Positions 7,626 through 16,181 of a stretch of 64,000 nt of DNA are shown here, in pieces. Position 1 is the first letter of the stretch. The number at the start of each line of letters is the position of its first letter. The notes below the pieces were generated by a model. That model worked only from the letters and a program-made list of their open reading frames with translations, was not told the origin of the DNA and made no database searches. Source of the DNA: an uncultured Mycoplasmatota bacterium (lineage in GTDB: Bacteria; Bacillota_I; Bacilli_A; RF39; UBA660); the NCBI GenBank assembly GCA_900545005.1, contig UQXO01000007.1, forward strand, positions 1-64,000, written 5' to 3'. Position numbers and translations under genes: made by a program.

Positions 7626-8564
7626 ATGCGAAAAAAAAATGGCTTTATTGCTACTACTTTAATTTATTCTTTCTTGCTTTTATTTGCAACTTTAGTAATT
7701 GTTATTATTGGTAATTATGCGTATTATCGTAGTACCATCAATGCTTATAATAAAGGAATTAATGACTCCTTAAATAATCTCATTGATACCAAGTATGTTA
7801 CTTTAACTAATTTAGTTAATAATAGTGATTTTGAGATTAGAGATTCTTGGAGTGGTATCGGCGCTAATGCTTATTATAGTGGCGAGGAAACTATGGGTAA
7901 TGGCGTAACGTCATTAAAATTTAATGGTAAGAGTAATGCTTTAGTTCGCTCTAATTATTTTAATTGTGTATCTGGTCACTTTTATTATATAAGTTACCAG
8001 ACCTTCACCAATGGTACCGTAGGTCCAGTTGATACGGGAGTTGCCAATGCCAGTGGCTCTAATTCTCCGGTAGGTGGTATCGATTGGGGCACTTTAGGTG
8101 GTTTTATAGGTGGCGTTATCGGTAATATTTTTTGTGCTATATTAGGCAATTGTAATCAAAATCCTAGCAGTTATGTAAGCGATGTCGCCCCCGCCAGTGT
8201 TGCCAGTGGTAGCGAAGTGGGAAAAATGGGCTTATTCTATGACAATGATAATGTAGTAGTTGGTGAAAACGTTAGTTTTACTTTCTTGAATAAAGCAAGA
8301 AAAGGTTATATTGGGCAAGCTACTAGAGACTCATCTACTTGTAATTTTGCCATTAATTATAATAACAATAATAATACGAAAATGATTGTTGATAATATTG
8401 TGGTTACTGATGTTACCGATATTATTTCCAAAGGTAATGTTGATGGTACTAAGTATGTTAAGTTAATAGAAATCTTTAATACAACCGCTACTTCTGGGAA
8501 TATTCCTTATTTTAAAGATACTTATATCTATAATATGGATAATTTAAAGAATAACTTAAACTAA
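7626..8564 (+). CDS. Type IV pilin-like membrane-anchored surface protein
   Basis: 312 aa from the ATG at 7626. An upstream in-frame start is rejected because it would place codons over the TATACT promoter element at 7599-7604. The N-terminus M-R-K-K-N-G-F-I-A-T-T-L-I-Y-S-F is a short basic stretch, then G-F, then a long hydrophobic helix (about residues 8-30). This resembles type IV prepilin (class III) signals, although the usual Glu at +5 is absent. The rest is Ser/Asn/Gly-rich with a hydrophobic Gly-rich stretch near residues 150-180 and a C-x7-C pair. No prepilin peptidase or assembly ATPase lies in the window. It could equally be a simple N-terminally anchored surface protein. Confidence 0.55.
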   Translation: MRKKNGFIATTLIYSFLLLFATLVIVIIGNYAYYRSTINAYNKGINDSLNNLIDTKYVTLTNLVNNSDFEIRDSWSGIGANAYYSGEETMGNGVTSLKFNGKSNALVRSNYFNCVSGHFYYISYQTFTNGTVGPVDTGVANASGSNSPVGGIDWGTLGGFIGGVIGNIFCAILGNCNQNPSSYVSDVAPASVASGSEVGKMGLFYDNDNVVVGENVSFTFLNKARKGYIGQATRDSSTCNFAINYNNNNNTKMIVDNIVVTDVTDIISKGNVDGTKYVKLIEIFNTTATSGNIPYFKDTYIYNMDNLKNNLN

Positions 8565-8599
8565 GAAAGAGAAAATAGGCTTAATTAGGCGAAAAATAG

Positions 8600-8629
8600 T
8601 TGAAACTCTTTCTTTTTTTGTGGTATAAT
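8600..8629 (+). promoter_or_regulatory. Promoter of rpsU
   Basis: TTGAAA at 8600-8605 and TATAAT at 8624-8629 with an 18-bp spacer, 30 bases before the rpsU start. Confidence 0.8.
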
Positions 8630-8658
8630 TGGCTTGTTGATTGAAGGGAGGGATAATG

Positions 8659-8844
8659 ATGACAAAAGTAGTGGTAAAAGATGGTAACGTTGATGGCGCA
8701 CTTAAAAAGTGGAAAGTTAAAGTTGCTAAAAGTGGTGTCCCTTCAGAATTAAAAAAGAGAAAACATTATGAAAAACCAGGCGTAAAAAGAAGAGAAGCCA
8801 AAAAAGAAATGATTCGTAATGCTAGAAAACATCATAGAGATTAA
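8659..8844 (+). CDS. rpsU: 30S ribosomal protein bS21
   Basis: 61 aa, the normal size. Begins M-T-K-V-V-V-K-D-G-N and has the basic K-R-K-H-Y-E-K-P region and R-R-E-A-K-K typical of bS21. The second of two adjacent ATG codons (8659) is chosen because it lies 7 bases from GGAGG; the first (8656) is only 4 away. Followed 10 bases later by yqeY, the usual Bacilli order. Confidence 0.95.
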   Translation: MTKVVVKDGNVDGALKKWKVKVAKSGVPSELKKRKHYEKPGVKRREAKKEMIRNARKHHRD

Positions 8845-8854
8845 GGAGTAGCGT

Positions 8855-9295
8855 ATGTTAGAGAGTAAAATCCAAAGCGATACCCTTATGGCAATGAAAA
8901 ATTCTGATAAGTTTAAAGTTTCCGTTCTTAGAATGTTAAAAAGTGCTATTCAAGCTGAAAAAATTAACGCTAAGAATGAGTTAACTGATGAAAACATAAT
9001 TGCTATTATTAAAAAGCAAGTTAAACAAAGAAGCGACAGTATCCTTGAGTATGAAAAATATAATCGCCCGGATATGGTTGCAACTTTAAAACAGGAAATT
9101 AAAATCTTGGAGGAATACTTGCCTAAGCAATTATCAGAAGAAGAGACTAAAGAGGCTGTTAAAAAAATTATGAGTAATTACCCAGACGCAACTATAAAAG
9201 ATATGGGGAAAATTATGAAAGAAGCATCTAGTAGTCTTGGTAGTATTGCCGATATGAGTGAAGTTAGTAAATTAATCAGAAATAGTTTAGTTTAA
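8855..9295 (+). CDS. yqeY: GatB/YqeY domain protein
   Basis: 146 aa, full length for the family. Contains the conserved helical features: F-K-V-S-V-L-R-M-L-K-S-A-I at about residues 22-34, then K-R-S/R-D-S-I-x-x-Y (about 65) and E-E-Y-L-P-K-Q-L (about 88). YqeY is related to the tail domain of the GatB amidotransferase subunit that contacts tRNA. Its own role is not defined. It shares an operon with rpsU. Confidence 0.93.
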   Translation: MLESKIQSDTLMAMKNSDKFKVSVLRMLKSAIQAEKINAKNELTDENIIAIIKKQVKQRSDSILEYEKYNRPDMVATLKQEIKILEEYLPKQLSEEETKEAVKKIMSNYPDATIKDMGKIMKEASSSLGSIADMSEVSKLIRNSLV

Positions 9296-9319
9296 AGAGG
9301 TCTATTAGACTTCTTTTTT
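9295..9319 (+). terminator. Intrinsic terminator after yqeY
   Basis: Nine-base-pair stem (9295-9303 with 9307-9315, one G-T pair) with a three-base loop and a T tract. It overlaps the end of yqeY by one base. Confidence 0.8.
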
Positions 9320-9342
9320 CATAGGATTTACTAGGTGATTTT

Positions 9343-9582
9343 ATGCATATATGGGCTAATTTACAGAATTTTTTATATGATAAAGATTATTTTCTAGCCT
9401 ATTTTAATGATTCTTTATACATCTATAATTTTAATAAAGTTTATTTAATTACTAAGACTAAGATTATCTTAAGTATTAAAGATAAGAAGATAACTATTAA
9501 AGGAGATAATCTCATCTTAAGAAAATCTTGTGGTACCGAACTTCTAATCCAAGGGATGATAAAGGAAATTAAATATGAATAG
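9343..9582 (+). CDS. yqfC: Sporulation protein YqfC
   Basis: 79 aa. A short beta-rich protein with F-x-x-D-S-L-Y-I-Y-N-F-N-K-V and L-x-I-Q-G-x-I-x-x-I-x-Y at the C-terminus, as in YqfC. It overlaps the following yqfD by 8 bases, the same pair and order as in Bacillus, where both are expressed in sporulation. The identification depends as much on position as on sequence. Confidence 0.8.
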   Translation: MHIWANLQNFLYDKDYFLAYFNDSLYIYNFNKVYLITKTKIILSIKDKKITIKGDNLILRKSCGTELLIQGMIKEIKYE

Positions 9583-10675
9583 AATTCTTATATCCCTTAG
9601 AGTCTATAATCTTAATAACTTTCTTTTAAGAATGATTGATAAAGGAATTACAATTATCCAAGTAAGTTATACTAATAAATACTTAAAATGTTATATAGAT
9701 AAGAAAGACTTACCTTATCTTAAGAAGTTTTATCATCTAGAGATTATAAAAGATAATAAGATAATAAGAATAAGAAACATATTAAGAAATAATATTCTTC
9801 TTATAAGTAGTATTATCTTAAGTATTATTTTATTTCTAATCTTCAAGAATATTATCATCAAAGTTGAAGTAATAAGTAAGAATGATAAATTAACTAAGAA
9901 TCTTTTAAAGACCTTAGAGACTTATAATGTCAAAAGACTAACCTTTGCACTTTCCAATGAGAAACTAATTAATATTAAAAATAAAATCTTAAGTACCTAT
10001 CAAAATGAAATAGAATGGTTAGAAATCAAAAGAGAAGGAATGCTCTATGTTATTACCCTAGAAGAAAGACTCCAAGATACTAAAGAAAAAGAAAAAGATT
10101 ATTGTAATGTTTATGCGAAAAGAGATGGCTATGTTAAAATTATCGAAGCTACTCATGGTAATGTCTTAGTCCATGAAGATACCTTAGTAAGAAGTGGTGA
10201 CCTTCTAATTAGCGGGGATATTACTTTGAATGGAGAAGAAAAAAGTACGGTTTGTGCCAGGGGTAAAATCTATGGAGAAGTATGGTATAAAGCAAGTCTT
10301 TCGCTTCCTACTTACTATGAAGTAAAAAAAAGAACTGGGAGGTCTCAGACTAATTTTAAATTAGATATGGGACGTAATGACTATAAAATCTTAAGAAGTA
10401 AATATCCTTTATATGAGGAAGAAGACCAAGTCTTAATAAGTATCTTAGGGAAAAGATTAATTAAATCTAAAGAATATGAATTAGAGACCGAAAAAATTTC
10501 TTATACGGAAGAAGAACTAGATAGCAAGATTAATGCCTTAGTAGCTGAGAAAATCAATCTCCAGTTAGATGACGAGGAAAAAATTTTACATAAAAATATT
10601 TTGAAAAAGAACACATTTGATAGTACAATAGAAGTAGAAGTATTCATAACCGCTTTGGTTTTACTTTCTAGTTAG
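9575..10675 (+). CDS. yqfD: Sporulation protein YqfD
   Basis: 366 aa. The N-terminal about 65 residues are a small soluble domain. One transmembrane helix follows (about residues 73-90), then a large extracytoplasmic beta-rich region with V-Y-A-K-R-D-G-Y-V-K-I-I-E-A-T-H-G and a V-R-S-G-D-L-L-I-S-G-D motif, as in YqfD. In Bacillus yqfD is a sporulation membrane-protein gene of the mother cell. It follows yqfC with an overlap. The phoH/yqfF genes that usually come next are replaced here by a VanZ-like gene. Confidence 0.85.
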   Translation: MNRILISLRVYNLNNFLLRMIDKGITIIQVSYTNKYLKCYIDKKDLPYLKKFYHLEIIKDNKIIRIRNILRNNILLISSIILSIILFLIFKNIIIKVEVISKNDKLTKNLLKTLETYNVKRLTFALSNEKLINIKNKILSTYQNEIEWLEIKREGMLYVITLEERLQDTKEKEKDYCNVYAKRDGYVKIIEATHGNVLVHEDTLVRSGDLLISGDITLNGEEKSTVCARGKIYGEVWYKASLSLPTYYEVKKRTGRSQTNFKLDMGRNDYKILRSKYPLYEEEDQVLISILGKRLIKSKEYELETEKISYTEEELDSKINALVAEKINLQLDDEEKILHKNILKKNTFDSTIEVEVFITALVLLSS

Positions 10676-10684
10676 GAGTTTTTT

Positions 10685-11302
10685 ATGTTTAATGAAGCAC
10701 TAAGAAATATTGTGAACGGGGCTATACCGATGTTAATTATCTTTATAGTAGTTATTACTACGGTAAGAATTAGTTATATTAGGACTACTAATGAAAAGGT
10801 GGTTATTCATAATGAGATTTTAAACTTACTCTTTATTATCTATGTCTTATTATTATTTGAACTATTAACAGGGACCGAAAACTCTCTAGGAAGTGGGATT
10901 AATTACATTCCTTTCAAAGAGATTATGCGTTATAAATTTGGTAGTAAGATGTTTATCTATAATGTCTTTGGGAATATTTTAATCTTTATACCCTTTGGTT
11001 ATTTTATCTCAAGATATATTAAGCCTAAAAAAGTTTGGCCTATTATTATGGATGCCTTAATTACCAGCATTACCGTAGAGACTGTGCAGTTAAAGATTGG
11101 GAGATCTTTTGATATTGATGATGTCATGTTAAATATTTTAGGCGCTATATTAGGGTATTTTGTCTACATTGCCTTAGATGCCATTTATAAGCATTTACCA
11201 AAAATTTTCCAAAAAGACTTTATTTATGATGTGATATCTCTTATAATACTAGTTATGTTTATTTTGTATGCCGCTAATATACTAGATTTGAGGTGGTTTT
11301 AA
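10685..11302 (+). CDS. VanZ-like family membrane protein
   Basis: 205 aa with five or six hydrophobic segments. It shows family landmarks I-N-Y-I-P-F-K-E-I near residue 80, N-V-F-G-N-I-L-I-F-I-P-F-G-Y near 100, and E-T-V-Q-L-x-x-G-R-S-F-D-I-D-D-V-M-L-N near 140. The terminal stop overlaps the ybeY start by one base, so they are translated together. VanZ-like proteins are associated with glycopeptide tolerance in some bacteria. In this context there is no van cluster and a role in envelope homeostasis is only a guess. Confidence 0.85.
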   Translation: MFNEALRNIVNGAIPMLIIFIVVITTVRISYIRTTNEKVVIHNEILNLLFIIYVLLLFELLTGTENSLGSGINYIPFKEIMRYKFGSKMFIYNVFGNILIFIPFGYFISRYIKPKKVWPIIMDALITSITVETVQLKIGRSFDIDDVMLNILGAILGYFVYIALDAIYKHLPKIFQKDFIYDVISLIILVMFILYAANILDLRWF

Positions 11303-11742
11303 TGGCAGAAAAAGTAATTGTTGATAATAATCTTTATCATAATTATGATTATTTAGAGAAGGTTATTAATGAAACTCTAAAAGAAGAGGGGGTCTCTAAT
11401 GCTGTTTTTTCAATTATCTTTGTAACCTTAGAAGAAATTCATAAGTTAAATAAAACCTATCGGGGGATTGATCGTCCTACTGATGTTATTTCTTTTGCCC
11501 TAGAAGATAGTAATGACTTTGAAGTAGAAGGTATAAGAGTCTTAGGGGACATTTATGTATGTATTGATAAAATGAAAGAGCAGGCCTTAGAATATGGACA
11601 TAGTGAGACTAGGGAATTATCTTTCTTAGTTTGCCATGGTCTTTTACATTTACTAGGGTATGATCATATGAAAAAAGAAGAAGAACAAATTATGTTTGAA
11701 AAACAAGATAAGATATTAGAAAGGTTAGGCATAACACGATGA
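11302..11742 (+). CDS. ybeY: Endoribonuclease YbeY (rRNA maturation factor)
   Basis: 146 aa from the ATG at 11302, which follows AGGTGG. Metal site H-G-x-L-H-L-x-G-Y-D-H near residues 112-122 (zinc-binding HxxxHxxxxxH) and the R-G-I-D-R-P-T-D-V-I-S-F-A motif near 55 are both intact. YbeY acts in 16S rRNA 3' end maturation and ribosome quality control. It overlaps era by 4 bases (ATGA). Confidence 0.95.
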   Translation: MAEKVIVDNNLYHNYDYLEKVINETLKEEGVSNAVFSIIFVTLEEIHKLNKTYRGIDRPTDVISFALEDSNDFEVEGIRVLGDIYVCIDKMKEQALEYGHSETRELSFLVCHGLLHLLGYDHMKKEEEQIMFEKQDKILERLGITR

Positions 11743-12617
11743 GAAGTGGTTTTGTAAGTATAATTGGGCGCCCGAATGTTGGTAAATCCACCCTTTTAAA
11801 TAAATTAGTTAATTATCATGTTGCAATTACTTCTGATAAAGCGGGAACTACCCGTAATGTAATTGATGGCATCTATACTGATAATGATTCCCAGATTGTT
11901 TTTGTGGATACTCCTGGTATTAATAAACCTATTGATAAGTTAGGTAAAGTCTTAAATAAACAGTCTTTAAGTCAACAAAAAGAGGTTGACTCTATTATCT
12001 TAGTCGTTGATGCTAAAGGTGGTTTAGGTCGTGGGGATAGAGAAATTATAAATTCTTTAAATAAAGATATTCCCACTATCCTAGTTTTAAATAAAATTGA
12101 TAAATTAGATAAAGAAGAACTAATCAAAAGAATAGTAGAGTATCAAGAACTTTTTGACTTTAGTGAGATTATTCCTCTAAGTGCTTTAAGTGGCGAAAAC
12201 ACCGAAGAATTAATTAAGACTGTCAAAAAATATTTAACTGATAATCTTAAGTACTTTAGTGATGATGCCATCACTAGTAGTTCTACTCGTTTTTTAATTA
12301 GTGAGTATGTAAGAGAAAAACTATTTAATAACTTAGAAGAAGAAATTCCTCATGCTATTACTTGTGTTACCACTAATTATGAAGAGACCGAACACCTTGT
12401 CAAAGTTAATGTCGATATCATCGTTGATAGAGAGTCTTTAAAAAAAATAATTATTGGGTCTAAAGGGGCGATGCTTAAAAATGTTGGTAGTGAGGCTCGT
12501 CAAGAAATTGAAGAATTAGTAGGAAAAAAAGTCTACTTAGAGCTCTATGTTAAATGTATTCCCAACTGGCGTGATAAGGAATTTGTTTTAAAAGATTTAG
12601 GATTTTATGATTTTTAA
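11739..12617 (+). CDS. era: GTPase Era
   Basis: 292 aa. G1 G-R-P-N-V-G-K-S-T at about residues 10-18, G3 D-T-P-G near 58, G4 N-K-I-D near 121, then a C-terminal KH domain with I-I-G-S-K-G-A-M-L-K near 230. Era binds the 3' end of 16S rRNA during 30S assembly. Its overlap with ybeY matches the conserved functional pairing. Confidence 0.97.
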   Translation: MRSGFVSIIGRPNVGKSTLLNKLVNYHVAITSDKAGTTRNVIDGIYTDNDSQIVFVDTPGINKPIDKLGKVLNKQSLSQQKEVDSIILVVDAKGGLGRGDREIINSLNKDIPTILVLNKIDKLDKEELIKRIVEYQELFDFSEIIPLSALSGENTEELIKTVKKYLTDNLKYFSDDAITSSSTRFLISEYVREKLFNNLEEEIPHAITCVTTNYEETEHLVKVNVDIIVDRESLKKIIIGSKGAMLKNVGSEARQEIEELVGKKVYLELYVKCIPNWRDKEFVLKDLGFYDF

Positions 12618-12666
12618 TGAATAAAAATTTATTTTTAGCATCATTATAATAATAGGTGATAAAAAT

Positions 12667-12747
12667 ATGAATAAAGAAGATTATTGGCAGTTATTTAAGG
12701 AAACGGGAAAAATTGAATATTATTTAAAGTATAAAAAATGTAAGTAA
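12667..12747 (+). CDS. yqzL: YqzL-family small protein
   Basis: 26 aa. Contains W-Q-L-F-K-E-T-G-K-I-E-Y-Y-L-K-Y-K, the W-x-x-F-x-x-T-G-x-I-x-x-Y-L pattern of YqzL. AGGTGAT lies 8 bases upstream and the recO ATG starts 1 base after its stop. Position between era and recO is the same as in Bacillus subtilis. Function unknown. Confidence 0.85.
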   Translation: MNKEDYWQLFKETGKIEYYLKYKKCK

Positions 12748-12748
12748 A

Positions 12749-13480
12749 ATGAAAAATAGTGTTATAAGTGGCGTTATTCTTTATGTAACGCCTTTTAAAG
12801 AAAATAGTGAAGTATTACAAGTCTTAACCCAAGAACAAGGCCTTATTGGTCTTCTTTGTCGTGGTTCCAAAAATATTAAAAGTAAATTCTTAAATAAAAC
12901 TAGACTCTATAATTATGCTACCTTTCAAATTAAGTTAAAGTCCGAAGGCTTATCCATAGTAACCGAGATTAATGTTAAGGATTATTATACCACTCTCCAT
13001 AGTAACATCACCTTAATTAGTTATCTTTCTTACTTAGGAAGTCTTACCTATCAGGTTGCTAAACAAGATGAAAGTAAAAGTATCTTAAATATTTTTTTAA
13101 GTACCTTAGATAAGTTAGAGAAGGGATTAGATCCCTTAGTCCTATGTAATATTTTAGAGCTTAAATACTTGAGTTATCTAGGTATTAATCTTTCTTTAGA
13201 TACTTGTGTTAAGTGTGGTAAAAAGAATAATATTATCACGTTAAATGGTGAGTCTGGAGGACTTATCTGTGAAAAGTGTTATCAAAATGAATATATTGTT
13301 TCTAAGAAGAGTATCATCTTAATTAGAAACTATATGAAAATAGATATTAATAGTCTAAAAGAAATAAGAGTAAGTGAAGTAACGAAAAGAGAAATTAATC
13401 TTTTTATTACTAATTATTATCAAAATTATACGGGTCTATATTTAAAATCAAAAAATAATTTGAATAAACTTATCATGTGA
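12749..13480 (+). CDS. recO: DNA repair protein RecO
   Basis: 243 aa. N-terminal OB fold with V-I-L-Y-V-T-P-F-K-E-N-S-E and L-C-R-G-S-K, then a helical part containing the C-x-x-C ... C-x-x-C zinc site (C-V-K-C near 152, C-E-K-C near 175). RecO works with RecF and RecR to load RecA. It ends in TGA, which supports TGA as a stop here. Confidence 0.93.
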   Translation: MKNSVISGVILYVTPFKENSEVLQVLTQEQGLIGLLCRGSKNIKSKFLNKTRLYNYATFQIKLKSEGLSIVTEINVKDYYTTLHSNITLISYLSYLGSLTYQVAKQDESKSILNIFLSTLDKLEKGLDPLVLCNILELKYLSYLGINLSLDTCVKCGKKNNIITLNGESGGLICEKCYQNEYIVSKKSIILIRNYMKIDINSLKEIRVSEVTKREINLFITNYYQNYTGLYLKSKNNLNKLIM

Positions 13481-13482
13481 GC

Positions 13483-13511
13483 TTGCAAAATCTAGGTAGT
13501 TTTATTATACT
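13483..13511 (+). promoter_or_regulatory. Promoter between recO and the 13529 gene
   Basis: TTGCAA (13483-13488), 17-bp spacer, TATACT (13506-13511). Starts a new transcript just after the recO stop. Confidence 0.7.
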
Positions 13512-13528
13512 AATTGATGTTAAGGGTT

Positions 13529-14224
13529 ATGGTGGTTATTTTGAATATTGATATTATAAGGGCACTTACGGGAGATTATCATGATATTGTGATTAGTAAA
13601 GATAATATTAAGTGTTATGGATATCGAATTGTTAAGTCTCTTGAAAATGGCTTTCTAGATATCGGAGATATTTCTAAGGATAAGTTAATTTATACTGTAA
13701 TAGAAGACTTTTTAAGAAAAGACATTCTAGTCTTTGCTCCTGATGTTTCTAAAGATATGAAAGATATTATTTCTAGAAAAGATGGTAAAACTTTAAGAAT
13801 TGATAGAAGTCTATTAAGTAGTGTTAATAATGATTTATTAAATCTTTTAAATACGAGAATTAGAAAGAGTATAAGTAATATTCTTTATGAAGATAAAGGG
13901 TATTTAGAAATAAATATTAATAAAGATGAGTTAAAAATTATTGATAAGAAAAGTGGTAATGTTTGTTTTAGGACTTGTCATTTAGATATTTTAGATTTAG
14001 AATTTATTTATGATTTATTATTACAAGAAGTAAGAACTGCTGATGGTATTAAAGTATATCAAAATAGTTTAGAAAGATTAAGAGTTGATATTGATTTTTT
14101 AAATACGAAAGTTATAGTAACAGGTAATAGTAAATATATGCAAATGTTGATTGCTAAAAGTATTAAATTACGTGAAGAAATTAAAACCGCTAAGCATCTA
14201 CAATTGAAAATGGAAGGATTTTAA
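13529..14224 (+). CDS. Unrecognised protein between recO and glyS
   Basis: About 231 aa, hydrophilic with no signal peptide or long hydrophobic helix and no motif I recognise. The start is uncertain. ATG 13529 is only 3 bases after AAGG, GTG 13532 is better spaced to that site, and TTG 13541 is 6 bases after GGTGG. The gene has its own promoter and ends 3 bases before glyS, so the two are co-transcribed. In Bacillus other genes occupy this position. The mixed alpha/beta pattern and Leu/Ile/Lys-rich composition are like the neighbours, so there is no sign of transfer. Confidence 0.75.
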   Translation: MVVILNIDIIRALTGDYHDIVISKDNIKCYGYRIVKSLENGFLDIGDISKDKLIYTVIEDFLRKDILVFAPDVSKDMKDIISRKDGKTLRIDRSLLSSVNNDLLNLLNTRIRKSISNILYEDKGYLEININKDELKIIDKKSGNVCFRTCHLDILDLEFIYDLLLQEVRTADGIKVYQNSLERLRVDIDFLNTKVIVTGNSKYMQMLIAKSIKLREEIKTAKHLQLKMEGF

Positions 14225-14227
14225 GAT

Positions 14228-15613
14228 ATGAAAAATAGTATGGAAGATATAGTTAATTTTTGTAAACAATATGGATTTATATTTCCCGGAAGTGAGATTT
14301 ATGGAGGCCTTGCAAATACTTGGGATTTTGGTCCTTTAGGTAAAGAATTAAAAGAGAATATTAAGAAACTTTGGTGGAAGAAGTTTATTGTTGAGAATAA
14401 GTATAATTATGGGATTGATGCCGCCATTCTGATGAATCCTAATGTCTGGGTAGCATCAGGACACGTTGCTTCATTTGCCGACCCCCTAATTGATTGTCGT
14501 AAATGTAAGACTAGAAGTCGGGCAGATAAATTAATTGAAGAATATTTTGCTAAAGAGGGTATCTCTGGGAGTGCTGATGGTTGGAGTAACGAAGAGTTAA
14601 TGAGTTACATTAAAGAACATCATATCACTTGTCCAAAGTGTGGTTCTTGTGATTTTACTGATATCCGTCAATTTAACTTGTTATTTGAAACTAGTCAAGG
14701 AGTAACTGAGGATACTAAGAATAAGATTTACTTAAGAGGAGAGACAGCTCAAGGAATTTTTGTTAATTTCTTAAATGTTCAAAGAACAATGCGTGCTAAA
14801 GTACCATTTGGTATTGGCCAGATTGGAAAGAGCTTCCGAAATGAAATTACTCCCGGAAACTTTATCTTTAGAGTAAGAGAATTTGAACAAATGGAATTAG
14901 AATTCTTCTGTAAACCGGATACGGATTTAGAGTGGTTTGGGTTCTACAAGTCTTATTGTAATACTTTCTTAAAAGACTTAGGAATTAAACCTGAGAACTT
15001 AAGAAATAGAGACCATGAGAAACAAGAATTATCCTTTTATTCGAAAGCTACTACGGATATTGAATATCATTATCCCTTCGGATGGGGTGAGTTATGGGGA
15101 ATAGCCGATCGTACTGATTATGATTTATCTACCCATATGGAACACTCTAAGAAAGATTTAAGATATATTGATCCGGAGACTAATGAAAGATATTTACCAT
15201 ACGTTATTGAACCAAGTGTGGGGGTAGAAAGATTATTCTTAGCTATTATTTGTGATGCGTATGAAAAAGAAATTTTAGAAGATGGTTCTGAAAGAGAAGT
15301 ATTGCATTTAATTCCTGCTTTAGCACCTTTTAAAGCCACTATCTTACCATTAGTTAAGAAACTACATAGTGAAAAAGCTAATGAAATCTATGCTGATTTA
15401 ATTAAAGATTTCTATGTATCATATGATGAAGCGGGTAGTATTGGAAAAAGATATCGAAGAAGTGATGCTACCGGAGTACCTTTTTGTATTACTGTAGATG
15501 ATGAAACTATTAATGATGGCTTAGTAACTGTTCGTAATCGAGATACTATGGCACAAGAGAAAGTTAAAGTAAGTGAACTTAAAGCTTACTTAACTAGTGC
15601 GATTAAGTTCTAA
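14228..15613 (+). CDS. glyS: Glycyl-tRNA synthetase, homodimeric type
   Basis: 461 aa, the normal length for the alpha2 form. Class II signatures are present: F-P-G-S-E-I-Y-G-G near residue 20, F-N-L-L-F-E-T near 150, R-G-E-T-A-Q-G-I-F-V-N-F near 170, F-R-N-E-I-T-P near 205, and the C-terminal anticodon-binding domain. A zinc knuckle, C-R-K-C ... C-P-K-C, lies in the N-terminal insertion. It joins glycine to tRNA-Gly. No T-box leader was recognised upstream; expression is from the promoter before 13529. Confidence 0.97.
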   Translation: MKNSMEDIVNFCKQYGFIFPGSEIYGGLANTWDFGPLGKELKENIKKLWWKKFIVENKYNYGIDAAILMNPNVWVASGHVASFADPLIDCRKCKTRSRADKLIEEYFAKEGISGSADGWSNEELMSYIKEHHITCPKCGSCDFTDIRQFNLLFETSQGVTEDTKNKIYLRGETAQGIFVNFLNVQRTMRAKVPFGIGQIGKSFRNEITPGNFIFRVREFEQMELEFFCKPDTDLEWFGFYKSYCNTFLKDLGIKPENLRNRDHEKQELSFYSKATTDIEYHYPFGWGELWGIADRTDYDLSTHMEHSKKDLRYIDPETNERYLPYVIEPSVGVERLFLAIICDAYEKEILEDGSEREVLHLIPALAPFKATILPLVKKLHSEKANEIYADLIKDFYVSYDEAGSIGKRYRRSDATGVPFCITVDDETINDGLVTVRNRDTMAQEKVKVSELKAYLTSAIKF

Positions 15614-15662
15614 AAAAATTATCCAATTTGTGGTTGCTAAATCGAAGACAATTTGATATTAT

Positions 15663-15707
15663 AAATAAGCACGAGAAGTCATAAATGATTGCAAAAAGTG
15701 CTTATTT
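15663..15707. repeat. 10-bp inverted repeat overlapping the sepF promoter
   Basis: Arms 15663-15672 (AAATAAGCAC) and 15698-15707 (GTGCTTATTT). The right arm lies in the spacer between the -35 and -10 elements of the next promoter. It may be the glyS terminator, an operator, or both. Confidence 0.55.
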
Positions 15708-15717
15708 TATGTATAAT
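15689..15717 (+). promoter_or_regulatory. Promoter of sepF-divIVA
   Basis: TTGCAA (15689-15694), 17-bp spacer, TATAAT (15712-15717), 31 bases upstream of the sepF ATG. Confidence 0.8.
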
Positions 15718-15748
15718 TGTTGTTAGATAAAGTAAGGAGATTGTAATT

Positions 15749-16156
15749 ATGGCTTTAAATTTAAAGAAAATGATGGGGTTAGATGGTGATGATAGTTCTC
15801 TTCAAACTGAAGATGAATTTTATACAACAACGGAAGAAGATACTAAAGATAACAAAAATGGTGGCGGTTCTAAGATGATTCTTTTGGAGCCAAGAGCGTA
15901 TTCAGAATCACAACAAATTGCTGACCATTTAAAGAAAAGAAATAGTGTTGTTGTTAACTTAAAAAGAGTTACTTCTGACCAAGCAAAGAGGATAATTGAC
16001 TTTTTAAGTGGCTGTATTTATGCTATTGGTGGCACAATGCAAAAAGTTGGTGTAGGTATTTATTTATGTGCACCTAAAAATGTAAACGTTCAAGGAAAAA
16101 TCACTGAAGATTCATCATCCCTTGATGAAGAGGAGAATGAAGAAGTGAAGTGGTAA
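15749..16156 (+). CDS. sepF: Cell division protein SepF
   Basis: 135 aa. A disordered acidic linker after the short amphipathic N-terminus [11 protein letters not shown] (membrane-binding) leads to the SepF domain from about residue 45. Landmarks are [22 protein letters not shown] and [15 protein letters not shown]. SepF tethers FtsZ filaments to the membrane at the septum. Paired with divIVA 25 bases downstream, as in many Firmicutes. Confidence 0.95.
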   Translation: MALNLKKMMGLDGDDSSLQTEDEFYTTTEEDTKDNKNGGGSKMILLEPRAYSESQQIADHLKKRNSVVVNLKRVTSDQAKRIIDFLSGCIYAIGGTMQKVGVGIYLCAPKNVNVQGKITEDSSSLDEEENEEVKW

Positions 16157-16181
16157 TTAATAAAAATTGAGGTGGGGGATT

